Shown piece after piece: positions 1-8,407 of a stretch of DNA of 32,000 bases. This stretch comes from Burkholderiales bacterium. GTDB lineage: Bacteria; Pseudomonadota; Gammaproteobacteria; Burkholderiales; JAHFRG01. The position numbers were made by a program, and so were the translations under genes. Each line of letters begins with the position of its first letter. The first letter of the stretch is position 1. The stretch covers positions 1-32,000 of the forward strand of contig DATIXX010000055.1 in assembly GCA_035518095.1 (NCBI GenBank). The letters run 5' to 3'. The notes beneath the pieces were generated by a model. That model ran no database searches. It was not told the DNA's origin and saw only the letters and a list, made by a program, of their open reading frames with translations.

Positions 1-2622
1 CGCTGCGCTGATCGCCTGTACGGCATCGCCTAAGGACGCACCCGGAGCGAGATTGAACGAAATCGTCGCAGCCGGGAACTGTCCGAGGTGATTGACGACC
101 AGGGGTGCAGTCTGTTCTGTCACCCGCGCAATGGTGCTGAGTTTCACTGGCTGAGTTGGGCTCACAATGGTCGACTGCGAAGTGGTGGTCGCGGCAGATT
201 GCGCGGAGGTGGTCGTGGCTGGTTGTACCGGCACGGTCGCGGCTGGTTGCGCAGATGTGGTCGCCGCTGGTTGCGCAGTACCACCGGCAGTGGTACCCGC
301 GGCGATGTAGATGTCGTCCAAGGACGCGGGGCCTCTTTTGTACTGGGGTTTTACCTCCAGCACCACCCGGTATTGGTTGGATTGGGTAAAGATAGTGGAG
401 ATCAGGCGCTGACCGTAAGCATTGTAAAGTGCGCTGTCGATCGTTGCGGCTGTGATGCCCAGGCGGCTGGCAGTGTCGCGGTCGATATCGACAAAAACGG
501 AGCGTCCCTGGTCTTGCAAATCACTGGCGACGTCGGCGAGCTGGGGCAGTTTACGCAGCCGCGCGACCAGCTTGGGGACCCATATGCTCAGTTCCTTGGG
601 ATCGGCATCTTCGACGCTGAACTGGTACTGCGTGCGGCTCACGCGGTCTTCGATAGTGAGATCTTGTACCGGTTGCATGTACAGGGAAATGCCCGGTACT
701 TGCTGGAGTTTCGCTTGCAGGCGGCGGATAACCTCTGTTGCGTTGACGCCGCGCTCGCTGAGCGGTTTTAAGTTGATCAGCATCCGGCCGCTGTTTAGAG
801 TGACGTTGGTTCCGTCCACGCCAATGAACGATGACAGACTATCGACCGCCGGGTCTTCAAGAATCACGTGCGCCAATGCTTGCTGGCGCTGTGCCATTGC
901 CGAAAACGAAATTGATTGCGGCGCTTCAGAAATTCCCTGAATGACACCGGTATCCTGTACTGGGAAAAAGCCCTTGGGTATGAAGATATAAAGCAGCACC
1001 GTGAGCACCAGCGTCGCGATTGCGACCAAAAGCGTCGCGCCTTGGCGGTTCAACACCCAATTGAGGATCCGGCCGTACCAAGCGATAACTTTATCGAAGA
1101 AAAGACCGCTTGCGCGGTAAAACCGGCTTTGTTTGTCCTGTGGCGTGTGATGCAAGAGCCTGGCGCACATCATCGGCGTAAGCGTCAGCGAAACCACAGC
1201 GGAAATTAAAATTGCCACGGCCAGCGTAATGGCGAATTCGCGGAACAGTCTACCTACTACGTCGCCCATGAAGAGCAGAGGAATAAGCACCGCTATCAGG
1301 GAAAATGTAAGCGAGATGATGGTAAAGCCAATCTGCTTTGACCCTAGGAGTGCAGCCTGCAACGGCGATTCTCCCGCTTCGATGTAGCGCGCGATGTTTT
1401 CAATCATCACGATGGCATCGTCCACGACGAACCCGGTGGCTATCGTCAGCGCCATCAACGTGAGGTTATTGATGCTGAATCCCGCAAGATACATCACGCC
1501 AAAAGTACCAACCAACGAAAGTGGCACGGCCACTCCCGGTATTACCGTTGCGGAGAGGCTGCGGAGAAAAAGAAATATCACCATCACCACCAGCGACACT
1601 GCTAACAGTAGCTCGAACTGCACGTCCTTAACGGAAGCTCGGATGGTGGTGGTGCGGTCGGTGAGCAGGCTTACCTGTACCGCGCTGGGCAATGTGGCCT
1701 GAAGCTTCGGCAACAGCTTCTTTACGCGGTCCACCACTTCGATCACGTTGCTACCCGGCTGGCGCTGGATATTGACAATCAATGCGGGGATTTTGTTGGC
1801 CCATGCGGCGAGCCTAACGTTTTCGGCATCGTCCACCGTATCAGCGACATCAGCGAGGCGGACCGGAGCGCCGTTCGTGTATGCGACGATGAGCTGCCGG
1901 TAGTCCTGCGCTGATTTGAGTTGATCATTGGCATTGATTGTGGACGCCTGGGCCGGGCCGTCAAAACTGCCTTTGGCCTGGTTCACGTTGGCGTTACCAA
2001 TCGCCGTGCGCAGATCGTCAAGAGTCATGCCGTAGGCAGCCAGGGCTTTCGGGTTCGCCTGAATGCGTACCGCTGGACGCTGACCGCCGCTAATGCTGAC
2101 GAGACCCACTCCCGAAAGCTGGGACATTTTTTGCGCCAGCCGCGTATCGATGAGATCCTGAACCTTAGGCAAGGGAAGCGATTGCGAAGTGACCGCAAGA
2201 GTCAGGATGGGCGCATCGGCCGGATTGACCTTGTTGTAAATCGGCGGCATGGGCAGGTCTGTAGGAAGTAAATTGCCGGCCGCGTTGATCGCTGCCTGCA
2301 CTTCCTGCTCGGCAATGTCAAGGCTCAGGCTCAGACTAAACTGCAGAGTGATTACCGATGCACCACCCGAACTCGTGGAAGACATTTGATTGAGACCGGG
2401 CATCTGGCCGAATTGGCGTTCGAGCGGAGCAGTAATCGAGGAGGTCATTACGTCGGGGCTTGCACCTGGGTAAAGGGTGATAACCTGAATAGTGGGATAG
2501 TCCACTTCCGGAAGCGCGGACAGCGGCAACAAGCGGTAGGCGATGATCCCTGAAAGCAAGATGGCCAACATCAACAGCGAGGTGGCGACGGGCCGCAGGA
2601 TGAACTGGCGGGAGGGATTCAT
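1..2622 (-). CDS. mdtB: RND multidrug efflux permease MdtB, C-terminus cut off by window edge
   Basis: Inner-membrane proton-driven pump of the hydrophobe/amphiphile RND family; in E. coli MdtB works with MdtC, MdtA and TolC. The first 874 residues are visible (family about 1040), so the gene runs off the left edge. The N-terminus, with its conserved [16 protein letters not shown] and PGASPDVM blocks, matches MdtB closely. TM1 is at about residues 10-28. The TM4 proton-relay motif FVVDDAIV lies near residue 400, and the TM segments that follow it are conserved. The ATG at 2620-2622 overlaps the mdtA stop in a TAATG junction, implying translational coupling. Odd feature: residues about 776-825 form an Ala/Thr/Gln/Pro low-complexity linker encoded by a 24-bp tandem repeat, in the second periplasmic domain where relatives have only a short turn. 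An MdtC paralogue may follow outside the window. The MdtB rather than MdtC assignment rests on remembered similarity. Confidence 0.93.
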   Translation of the reverse strand, partial: MNPSRQFILRPVATSLLMLAILLSGIIAYRLLPLSALPEVDYPTIQVITLYPGASPDVMTSSITAPLERQFGQMPGLNQMSSTSSGGASVITLQFSLSLSLDIAEQEVQAAINAAGNLLPTDLPMPPIYNKVNPADAPILTLAVTSQSLPLPKVQDLIDTRLAQKMSQLSGVGLVSISGGQRPAVRIQANPKALAAYGMTLDDLRTAIGNANVNQAKGSFDGPAQASTINANDQLKSAQDYRQLIVAYTNGAPVRLADVADTVDDAENVRLAAWANKIPALIVNIQRQPGSNVIEVVDRVKKLLPKLQATLPSAVQVSLLTDRTTTIRASVKDVQFELLLAVSLVVMVIFLFLRSLSATVIPGVAVPLSLVGTFGVMYLAGFSINNLTLMALTIATGFVVDDAIVMIENIARYIEAGESPLQAALLGSKQIGFTIISLTFSLIAVLIPLLFMGDVVGRLFREFAITLAVAILISAVVSLTLTPMMCARLLHHTPQDKQSRFYRASGLFFDKVIAWYGRILNWVLNRQGATLLVAIATLVLTVLLYIFIPKGFFPVQDTGVIQGISEAPQSISFSAMAQRQQALAHVILEDPAVDSLSSFIGVDGTNVTLNSGRMLINLKPLSERGVNATEVIRRLQAKLQQVPGISLYMQPVQDLTIEDRVSRTQYQFSVEDADPKELSIWVPKLVARLRKLPQLADVASDLQDQGRSVFVDIDRDTASRLGITAATIDSALYNAYGQRLISTIFTQSNQYRVVLEVKPQYKRGPASLDDIYIAAGTTAGGTAQPAATTSAQPAATVPVQPATTTSAQSAATTTSQSTIVSPTQPVKLSTIARVTEQTAPLVVNHLGQFPAATISFNLAPGASLGDAVQAISAA
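181..276 (-). repeat. 24-bp imperfect tandem repeat, four copies, inside mdtB
   Basis: Read on the minus strand, four consecutive 24-base units occupy 276-253, 252-229, 228-205 and 204-181. They encode the octads [24 protein letters not shown] and AQSAATTT. The units are in frame and differ mostly by single bases. They make up most of the low-complexity linker in the pump's second periplasmic domain. An in-frame 8-residue unit can change copy number without breaking the gene. Confidence 0.9.
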
Positions 2623-3833
2623 TAGCCGCTTTTGTGCTCGCCGGTAGCGCGCTGAATGGCTTGGACTTTGGCGCCCTCATGCAGTTTGTCGGTGCCGTCA
2701 ATGACGACGACATCGCCAGGCGCAACACCGCTGTCAACGGCGATCACATCGCCCTGCGCGGGTCCGGTCTTGATCAGACGCACAGTCACGGTCTGATCCG
2801 GCTTGACGACATATATATATGTACCCTGATCGCCGCGCTGAACGGCTGCCGAGTTAATAACCGTCGCGTCTTTCTCGACATTCACGAGCATACGCACGTT
2901 TACGAACTGATTTGGGAATAGGCTCTCGTCTTCATTAGGAAACTGCGCTTTGAGCTTTACCGTTCCGGTCGTAGGATCAATTTGATTGTCTACAGTCAGC
3001 AAGAAGCCGCTCGCAAGCTTGACTTTGCCTTCGCGGTCATAGGCGTCCACGGGCAATTTGTCCCCCGCTCGGAGCTTTTTCATCACGCTTGGAAGGTCGT
3101 CTTCCGTAATCGTGAACACTACAGTGATGGGCTGCAGCTGCGTGATTATGACCAGACCGTTCTGGTCCGTTGCGTGAACGATGTTGCCCGGATCCACCTG
3201 GCGCAATCCCACACGCCCGCTGATGGGAGCTGTGATGCGAGTATAGATGAGCTGCAGCTTGGCATTGTCAATCTGCCCCCGATCCGTTTTTAATGAACCT
3301 TGATATTGGCGTACCAGGGCCGCCTGAGTATCTACTTGCTGCTTTGCAATCGAATCCTGCGCGAACAGCGTCCGGTAACGCTCCAGGTCAAGCTCCGCGT
3401 TTTTCAGCAGGGCCTCGTCGTGCGCCATTTGCCCCTCGGCCTGTGTCAGCTGCACTTCAAATGGGCGCGGATCGATTTCTGCGAGCAGCTCGCCTGCATG
3501 GACGAATTGGCCTTCCTTGAACGTCACCTTGATGAGCTGTCCGTCAACACGGCTTTTCACAGTGACCGTGTTCAACGGCGTGACGGTGCCCAGCCCGGAT
3601 AGGTAAACGTCAACATTGCTTTGCCGCGCAGCCGCGACAACGACAGGAACGCCTTTATCCGGCAATTCAGATCCGCGTTTATGCGCGGGTTGCTGCGCGC
3701 CCCCCAAGTCAGCCACGAGTAGGTATGTGCCAACGCCCAGCACGCATAACACAAGCAACCCGAGCCACCACCAGCGCGGCGGTGCTCTTTTTGCAGGATC
3801 GCGCGTGCTGGGTGAGGCGTTAGCTTCTGGCAT
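2622..3833 (-). CDS. mdtA: RND efflux membrane-fusion (periplasmic adaptor) protein MdtA
   Basis: Periplasmic adaptor linking the RND pump to a TolC-type outer-membrane channel. The chosen start gives 403 residues beginning MPEANASP, with a cytoplasmic tail, one TM anchor ([20 protein letters not shown]) and then the adaptor body. The lipoyl-like half-motifs ([16 protein letters not shown] and [10 protein letters not shown]) flank a Gln/Ala-rich coiled-coil hairpin, followed by beta-barrel and membrane-proximal domains. A start 54 bp further upstream is possible. I prefer 3833 because its ATG overlaps the upstream gene's stop in a TAATG junction and has an AGGA Shine-Dalgarno about 7 bases before it. 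The stop likewise overlaps the mdtB start. This is the middle gene of a three-gene coupled operon. Confidence 0.94.
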   Translation of the reverse strand: MPEANASPSTRDPAKRAPPRWWWLGLLVLCVLGVGTYLLVADLGGAQQPAHKRGSELPDKGVPVVVAAARQSNVDVYLSGLGTVTPLNTVTVKSRVDGQLIKVTFKEGQFVHAGELLAEIDPRPFEVQLTQAEGQMAHDEALLKNAELDLERYRTLFAQDSIAKQQVDTQAALVRQYQGSLKTDRGQIDNAKLQLIYTRITAPISGRVGLRQVDPGNIVHATDQNGLVIITQLQPITVVFTITEDDLPSVMKKLRAGDKLPVDAYDREGKVKLASGFLLTVDNQIDPTTGTVKLKAQFPNEDESLFPNQFVNVRMLVNVEKDATVINSAAVQRGDQGTYIYVVKPDQTVTVRLIKTGPAQGDVIAVDSGVAPGDVVVIDGTDKLHEGAKVQAIQRATGEHKSG

Positions 3834-4318
3834 TAGCTGTCCTGGTAATGGACATGATGCCTCTTTTCGAAGTAGCGTTCCATGCACTGGCGTTGCTGCT
3901 TGACGGCGTTTATCACAACAGCCTGCTGCTCGCGCGATAAACTGGAATAAAACGTGAGCGCATTGTTACGGAAATCCTTGCGGGCAGTAAAAATCTGCTG
4001 CTGTGCTGCGTCTGCCACTTTACTCAGGGCTACCAGGTCGGGATGGCTTTTCGAAAATTCCGCATTGACAGCCTGGTGCAGCCGCATGCGCGAATCCGAC
4101 ATCGTTTTGCGCAATGACTCTTCTTCGTTCATTAGTGCTTCCCACTGCCGCTCCTGATCTGGCTGAAGATTGAGCTGTTTATGCAGTTGCTCACTGAATA
4201 TATGGTTAAAAGCACCGCCCGGCCGGTCGGTTCGCGACGCGGCAGCGCTGGAAAGAATTCCTGCAGCCAGCAAAACGGCGACAGCGGCAAAAGCGGAAAT
4301 GGTTCTAGTGGTCTTCAT
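3833..4318 (-). CDS. Spy/CpxP-like periplasmic stress protein (LTXXQ family)
   Basis: 161-residue exported protein. It has a Lys/Arg N-region and a hydrophobic stretch ending near SSAAAS, consistent with a Sec signal peptide. The mature part is predicted to be almost entirely helical and charged. It carries two variants of the family's LTXXQ motif, LNLQPDQ and LSREQQ, separated by about 75 residues as in Spy/CpxP chaperones. Family members bind unfolded periplasmic proteins or damp envelope-stress kinases; some sit in metal-resistance loci. Here it is the first gene of the operon with mdtA-mdtB and is divergent from a two-component system. A role as stress chaperone or as negative modulator of the kinase is an inference. 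Confidence 0.82.
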   Translation of the reverse strand: MKTTRTISAFAAVAVLLAAGILSSAAASRTDRPGGAFNHIFSEQLHKQLNLQPDQERQWEALMNEEESLRKTMSDSRMRLHQAVNAEFSKSHPDLVALSKVADAAQQQIFTARKDFRNNALTFYSSLSREQQAVVINAVKQQRQCMERYFEKRHHVHYQDS

Positions 4319-4537
4319 CGTGGTTCTCCTTCAGCGTAAACTTCTGGTAAAAATATGACCCTAGTCAGAGGCCGCATTAAGCAATGTTGCGTGACCATTG
4401 CCATTAAATCACCACCGTGCGTTAAGAAATCGTCGGTGACTTGGATTTTTGTAACATATCCTGACGGTAACGCGTGCTGCAACATTGCGTTACACAAATT
4501 CGCTTCGTGCTGGCCGTTGGGCGAGGTATAAATTTTC
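4319..4537. promoter_or_regulatory. Divergent regulatory region with paired palindromic repeats
   Basis: This 219-bp stretch lies between the Spy-like/mdtAB operon and the response-regulator gene. It contains two copies of GCAA-NN-TTGC (4381-4390 with TG in the centre, 4479-4488 with CA), each followed directly by GTGAC or GTTAC. Further GTAAC half-sites lie at 4451-4455 and 4467-4471, and TTTGTAAC/GTTACACAAA forms a loose inverted repeat around 4448-4498. OmpR-class regulators typically bind tandem direct half-sites, so this is the natural place for autoregulation and pump control. The 74-residue reading frame crossing it shows no recognisable protein and I do not call it. Confidence 0.5.
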
Positions 4538-5260
4538 ATGGAAGCCGCAGATCATATACTGATAGTGGACGATGACGCTGAAATTCGGCGTCTTCTCAGT
4601 GAATATCTTTCCAAGACCGGCTATCGGGTCACGGCCGTGAAGGACGGCGTCGGCATGTGGGATGCTCTGGAAGGCGGGCGTGTCGATCTAATCGTCCTCG
4701 ACCTCATGTTGCCGGGCGATGATGGGCTGCTTTTGTGCCGGAAGTTGAGGGCTAAATACGAAACACCGGTAATTATGCTTACCGCTCGCGGCGAGGAAAC
4801 CGACAGGATAGTAGGGTTGGAAATTGGCGCCGACGATTATTTGCCGAAGCCGTTCAGTCCTCGCGAGCTTCTCGCCCGAATCAAGGTGGTTCTGCGGCGC
4901 GCGCGATCATTGCCGGAAAATCTCAAACCCGACGAAGCGCGCGCGCTGCGTTTCGCGGACTGGCGGCTTGACACTGTATCCCGTCACCTGGTATCGCCCG
5001 CAGGCGTTGTGACTCCGCTGAGCGGGTCGGAGTACCGTCTGCTGCGAATATTTCTCAAGCATGCCAACAGCGTACTGTCGCGGGACCAGCTGATGGATTT
5101 GATGCAGGGCCGGGAAACCGGGCCTTTCGAACGCAGCATCGACGTCCAGGTGAGCCGATTGCGGCGGCGCTTGGGGGATAATGCAGGAGCACAGGCCATC
5201 ATAAAAACGGTACGCAACGAAGGCTACGTTCTGGCAGCCGACGTGGAGATGGAAAAATGA
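4538..5260 (+). CDS. OmpR-family two-component response regulator
   Basis: 240-residue DNA-binding response regulator. The receiver domain (about 5-118) has the acidic pair in IVDDD, phospho-acceptor D55 in LIVLDLMLPG, T82 in MLTARG and K104 in LPKPF. The C-terminal winged helix (about 140-235) ends with the typical SIDVQVSRLRRRLG and IKTVRNEGYVLA segments. Its stop overlaps the downstream kinase start (ATGA), so the pair is co-translated. By sequence it belongs to the OmpR side of the family. By context, divergent from a Spy-like protein and the MdtAB pump, it plays a BaeR/CpxR-like role. The true regulon is an inference. Confidence 0.95.
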   Translation: MEAADHILIVDDDAEIRRLLSEYLSKTGYRVTAVKDGVGMWDALEGGRVDLIVLDLMLPGDDGLLLCRKLRAKYETPVIMLTARGEETDRIVGLEIGADDYLPKPFSPRELLARIKVVLRRARSLPENLKPDEARALRFADWRLDTVSRHLVSPAGVVTPLSGSEYRLLRIFLKHANSVLSRDQLMDLMQGRETGPFERSIDVQVSRLRRRLGDNAGAQAIIKTVRNEGYVLAADVEMEK

Positions 5261-6696
5261 AATGGTTGCTGCCAAAAAGCCTATTCGGACGCATGGTGCT
5301 GGTTCTGGTGCTGGGCCTTATCGCAGCGCAGATACTCAGCGCAGCCATCGTGTTTCGCGAACGAGAGCAACATATTTTACAGATACGTGTTACGCGGGCC
5401 GCGCAAAGAATTAGCGATGCAGTGCGCGTATTGGAAGCGCTCAGCGCAGAACAGCGGCGCAATGCAGTACAATCATTTAGCAGCAACACGTTTTCGGTGT
5501 CGTTGGGAAATGGCGCTGCGCCTTTGCGCGAATCAGACCCTGAATTGAACGACACTGCACGCGACTTTGCCGCCGCCCTGCGCTCTACTCTGGGCAGCCA
5601 AAGAGCGATTAAGGTCGAGGCGAGGTACCGTGGCGGTACCGGCGCCCAGCGTCCGGAATCCGCGTCGGCGCGCCCCCCACAACCAGTATCGGGGACGCGG
5701 CCCTTGCCGCGCGATACGAGCTTTCAACCTTTGATGCTCGCCGCGCAGGTAGGGCTGGCTGATGGGACGCTGGCAAATTTTCAGGACCAGTTTCCATGGG
5801 AACCGGGAAGGTGGCCATTTCGCCTGGCATTTGATCTTTCTGTGAGACTGGTCGCAGTTGTTATACTTTCGCTAATTGCCGTTCGCTGGGTCACGCAGCC
5901 CTTGTCGTCGCTTGCCACAGCCGCAGAAAAGCTAGGCGAAAATATAAACCGGCCGCCTTTGCATGAATCCGGCCCGTCCGAGGTGAGCCGCGCCGCGCAT
6001 GCGTTTAACAAGATGCAATCCCGCCTCGCAAATTATCTTAATGACCGCGCGCGCGTCCTGGCAGCGATGTCCCACGACCTGAAGACGCCCATCACGCGTC
6101 TGCGGCTGCGCACCGAAATGCTTGACGACGCCGATGTGAAAGCGACATTTGCAAAAGATCTCGACGAAATGGAATCAATGGTTCGCACCACCCTGGATTT
6201 TATGCGAGGCGGAGAAACCGGGGAACAATTTCAACCAATCGACGTCATGGCGTTGATTGAAAGCCTGCAAGCGGATTACGAAGAGACCGGTCACCCAGTC
6301 CGTATTCTGGGCGAAGCCACATCTACATTCGTGGGCAAACCTCGCGCACTGAAACGGTGTCTCGGTAACCTGATTGAAAATGCCGTCAAATACGGCAAAC
6401 AGGCGACCATTGTTGTGCAGGACGAACAAGCGCGCCTGGTACTCAAGGTCGAAGACGAAGGACCGGGGATCCCGGTCGAGGAACAGGAAAATGTGTTTGC
6501 TCCTTTTTATCGGATTGAAAATTCACGGAACCGCGACAGCGGCGGCAGCGGATTGGGTCTTAGCATTGCCCGCAGCATTGCACGGGATCATGGAGGGGAT
6601 ATTACTTGTGAAAACCTGAAATCGTCGGGATTGCAGGTAATCGTGAAGCTGCCCCGACGGGCATCCCTCAAGGAATCCGGGGTGGTCAGTAGCTAG
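5257..6696 (+). CDS. EnvZ-type sensor histidine kinase
   Basis: 479-residue membrane kinase, partner of the overlapping response regulator. TM1 is at about residues 12-32, a periplasmic sensor region at about 35-190 and TM2 at about 192-209. HAMP runs to about 262. The dimerisation/phospho-acceptor box has H273 in MSHDLKTPITRLRL. The ATPase domain shows the N box NLIENAVKYG (about 371-380), G1 box EDEGPGIP, F box FAPFYRIE and G2 box GGSGLGLSIA. All catalytic motifs are intact. The periplasmic part contains an Ala/Pro/Arg-rich stretch (about 125-150) with no obvious fold, so the signal cannot be read from sequence. Confidence 0.95.
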   Translation: MKWLLPKSLFGRMVLVLVLGLIAAQILSAAIVFREREQHILQIRVTRAAQRISDAVRVLEALSAEQRRNAVQSFSSNTFSVSLGNGAAPLRESDPELNDTARDFAAALRSTLGSQRAIKVEARYRGGTGAQRPESASARPPQPVSGTRPLPRDTSFQPLMLAAQVGLADGTLANFQDQFPWEPGRWPFRLAFDLSVRLVAVVILSLIAVRWVTQPLSSLATAAEKLGENINRPPLHESGPSEVSRAAHAFNKMQSRLANYLNDRARVLAAMSHDLKTPITRLRLRTEMLDDADVKATFAKDLDEMESMVRTTLDFMRGGETGEQFQPIDVMALIESLQADYEETGHPVRILGEATSTFVGKPRALKRCLGNLIENAVKYGKQATIVVQDEQARLVLKVEDEGPGIPVEEQENVFAPFYRIENSRNRDSGGSGLGLSIARSIARDHGGDITCENLKSSGLQVIVKLPRRASLKESGVVSS

Positions 6697-6702
6697 TTTA
6701 GG

Positions 6703-6708
6703 TATAAT
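6703..6708 (+). promoter_or_regulatory. Possible -10 element (TATAAT) upstream of the SufU-like gene
   Basis: A perfect TATAAT lies 6 bases after the kinase stop codon, flanked by the small inverted repeat TTTAG/CTAAA. I see no good -35 at the standard distance, so this is a weak call. If it is used, the terminator hairpin at 6783-6811 would lie in the 5' leader of the downstream gene. Confidence 0.25.
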
Positions 6709-6782
6709 CTAAATAATCGAGGCAACCGCATCGGGCTGAGTGGCTTTTCAAAAACAGGTAGCTGGGTTTTACATATCATTCA

Positions 6783-6811
6783 GGGTTACAAGAGGTAACC
6801 CTTTTGTTTTT
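6783..6811 (+). terminator. Rho-independent terminator
   Basis: A perfect 7-bp stem (GGGTTAC at 6783-6789, GTAACCC at 6795-6801) with a 5-base loop is followed by TTTTGTTTTT. It lies about 87 bases after the kinase stop and 40 bases before the SufU-like start. It most simply ends the two-component transcript; an attenuator role for the next gene is possible. Confidence 0.85.
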
Positions 6812-6850
6812 ATGAAACGGGTGTAGCAGGCGGTCCGAAAGGCCTTGGCA

Positions 6851-7276
6851 ATGAGTGAGCTCAAGAATCTTTACGACGACGTGATCATGGATCACATCAA
6901 GAACGTTCGGAATTACCGCAAGCCGGAGGGGGCGAACCGCGAAGCGGAACGCTCTAATCCAATGTGTGGAGATGTTATGACGGTTTATCTCAAACTGCAA
7001 GGCGAGCTGATTTTGGACGTCGGCTTTCAATGTTCCTGCTGCGGCATATCGATGGCTTCAGCTTCAATCATGACTGAAAGGGTGAAGGGTAAGAAAATAA
7101 TCGAGGCAAGATCCATGTTTCGGCATTTCTCTAGATTGCTTGCGCAATCGTCATCCAGCGCCTCCACGCAGACTGACGATCTTTGCGTTCTGGCCGCAGT
7201 GCGCGAATACCCTTCGCGCATCAACTGCGCAACGCTGCCATGGGAAACACTGGAACAGGCGTTAGACCACGCGTGA
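6851..7276 (+). CDS. sufU: SufU-like Fe-S scaffold / sulfur-transfer protein
   Basis: 141-residue NifU-N/SufU-type protein. In SufU the zinc site accepts persulfide sulfur from the cysteine desulfurase SufS and passes it to the SufBCD scaffold. The family residues are present with the spacing I recall for Bacillus SufU: C39 and D41 in NPMCGD, C64 before GISMASASIMTE, and C126 in INCATLPW. Odd feature: C61 and C63 also flank the site (CSCC), where relatives have Gly-rich sequence. The region around 85-110 is Ser-rich and divergent. No sufS, sufB, sufC or sufD is adjacent. I chose the ATG at 6851 over an in-frame TTG two codons earlier. aroG-like DAHP synthase follows after 39 bp. Confidence 0.85.
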   Translation: MSELKNLYDDVIMDHIKNVRNYRKPEGANREAERSNPMCGDVMTVYLKLQGELILDVGFQCSCCGISMASASIMTERVKGKKIIEARSMFRHFSRLLAQSSSSASTQTDDLCVLAAVREYPSRINCATLPWETLEQALDHA

Positions 7277-7315
7277 ATATATTTTTGATTGTGACCAGGA
7301 GCTAGAGGGCGAATC

Positions 7316-8383
7316 GTGAGCGAAAGGCAGGTTGATAATTTAAATGTCGTCTCGCAGGAGCTGCTGCTTACGCCTGCGGAAATCAGGAAACGGGTACCGC
7401 TTACCGAAGCCGCGCGGGTCACGGTACTTCGTGGCCGACAAGCTGTACAGGATATTCTGGAGCGGAAAGATTCTCGCTTATTGGTTGTGGTTGGTCCATG
7501 CTCCATTCACGACATTGAAGCCGCTCACGACTACGCGCGTCGCCTGAAAAGACTTGGCGATGAAATTTCCGACACGTTGCTTGTCGTGATGCGGGTGTAT
7601 TTTGAGAAGCCGCGTACGACCATCGGGTGGAAGGGATTGATCAACGATCCGGAGATGGACGATTCGTTCAAAATCGAGGAAGGTCTGCAGAAAGCGCGGC
7701 GGCTGCTGCTTGATTTGGCGGAAATGGGCCTTCCGGCCGGCACGGAAGCGCTTGATCCTATCGTTCCACAGTATCTGTCAGATCTGATAACCTGGACCGC
7801 CATTGGCGCCCGTACCACGGAGTCCCAGACCCACCGCGAAATGGCAAGCGGCTTGTCATCTCCGGTCGGTTTTAAGAATGGTACGGACGGCAGTCTCAAG
7901 GTTGCCATCAACGCGCTGCTATCGGTGTCCCGCCCCCACAGTTTCCTGGGAATCGATAAAAGCGGGCGCTGCGCGGTGATTCGCACGCGCGGTAACCGCC
8001 ATGCGCATGTGGTTCTGCGTGGCGGCAATACACCCAACTACGATTCACAAAGTATTCAGCTGTGCGAAAAAGAGCTGAGGGCAAATAACTTGCCGGAAAT
8101 AATAATGGTGGACTGCAGTCACGCCAATTCGAATAGGAACTACAGTTTACAACCCGTAGTGCTGCGCGATTGCGTGCAGCAAATTTTAAGTGGCAACCAG
8201 TCGATAATAGGTTTCATGATCGAGAGCAATCTTGAAGCGGGTAACCAGCCGATTCCAGCCGACCGCGCTCAACTCAAGTACGGGGTCTCGGTAACCGATC
8301 CCTGCATAGACTGGCCGACCACGGAGTTCATCCTGCGTGAAGCTCACGGCACGCTTAGGAGCACATCGAAGCGGACTGCTTGA
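7316..8383 (+). CDS. aroG: 3-deoxy-7-phosphoheptulonate (DAHP) synthase, class I
   Basis: 355-residue cytoplasmic enzyme condensing phosphoenolpyruvate with erythrose 4-phosphate, the first step of aromatic amino acid synthesis. Length and motifs fit the AroG/AroF/AroH type. The metal/PEP motif is VVGPCSIHD (Cys62), and VMRVYFEKPRTTIGWKG (93-107) holds the PEP-contacting Arg and Lys. GTEALDP and GARTTESQTHREMASG are intact, as are SHANS and the C-terminal SITD-like VSVTDPCIDW. The start is GTG at 7316, with a GAGGG Shine-Dalgarno about 9 bases upstream. Feedback specificity (Phe, Tyr or Trp) cannot be decided from sequence; the symbol denotes the family. Confidence 0.94.
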   Translation: MSERQVDNLNVVSQELLLTPAEIRKRVPLTEAARVTVLRGRQAVQDILERKDSRLLVVVGPCSIHDIEAAHDYARRLKRLGDEISDTLLVVMRVYFEKPRTTIGWKGLINDPEMDDSFKIEEGLQKARRLLLDLAEMGLPAGTEALDPIVPQYLSDLITWTAIGARTTESQTHREMASGLSSPVGFKNGTDGSLKVAINALLSVSRPHSFLGIDKSGRCAVIRTRGNRHAHVVLRGGNTPNYDSQSIQLCEKELRANNLPEIIMVDCSHANSNRNYSLQPVVLRDCVQQILSGNQSIIGFMIESNLEAGNQPIPADRAQLKYGVSVTDPCIDWPTTEFILREAHGTLRSTSKRTA

Positions 8384-8388
8384 AGTAC

Positions 8389-8407
8389 TGCGGCAAAACG
8401 CGCCGCA
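8389..8407. terminator. Hairpin between convergent genes
   Basis: A 6-bp stem (TGCGGC at 8389-8394, GCCGCA at 8402-8407) with a 7-base loop fills the short gap between the convergent aroG-like and beta-propeller genes. There is no T-tract on either side, so a terminator role is only suggested by position. Confidence 0.35.

Noticed and set aside
88..771. 227-aa plus-strand frame rich in Arg/Gly/Trp
   Set aside because: It is the antisense shadow of the MdtB coding repeat; the minus-strand frame is the conserved one.
2808..2824. Short (AT)n microsatellite
   Set aside because: It encodes part of the conserved TYIYVV strand of MdtA and is only about 14 bp long; I see no sign that it acts as a phase-variation tract.
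4315..4539. 74-aa minus-strand reading frame in the divergent region
   Set aside because: It covers a region with promoters and repeats, has no domain, and would overlap the starts of both neighbouring genes.
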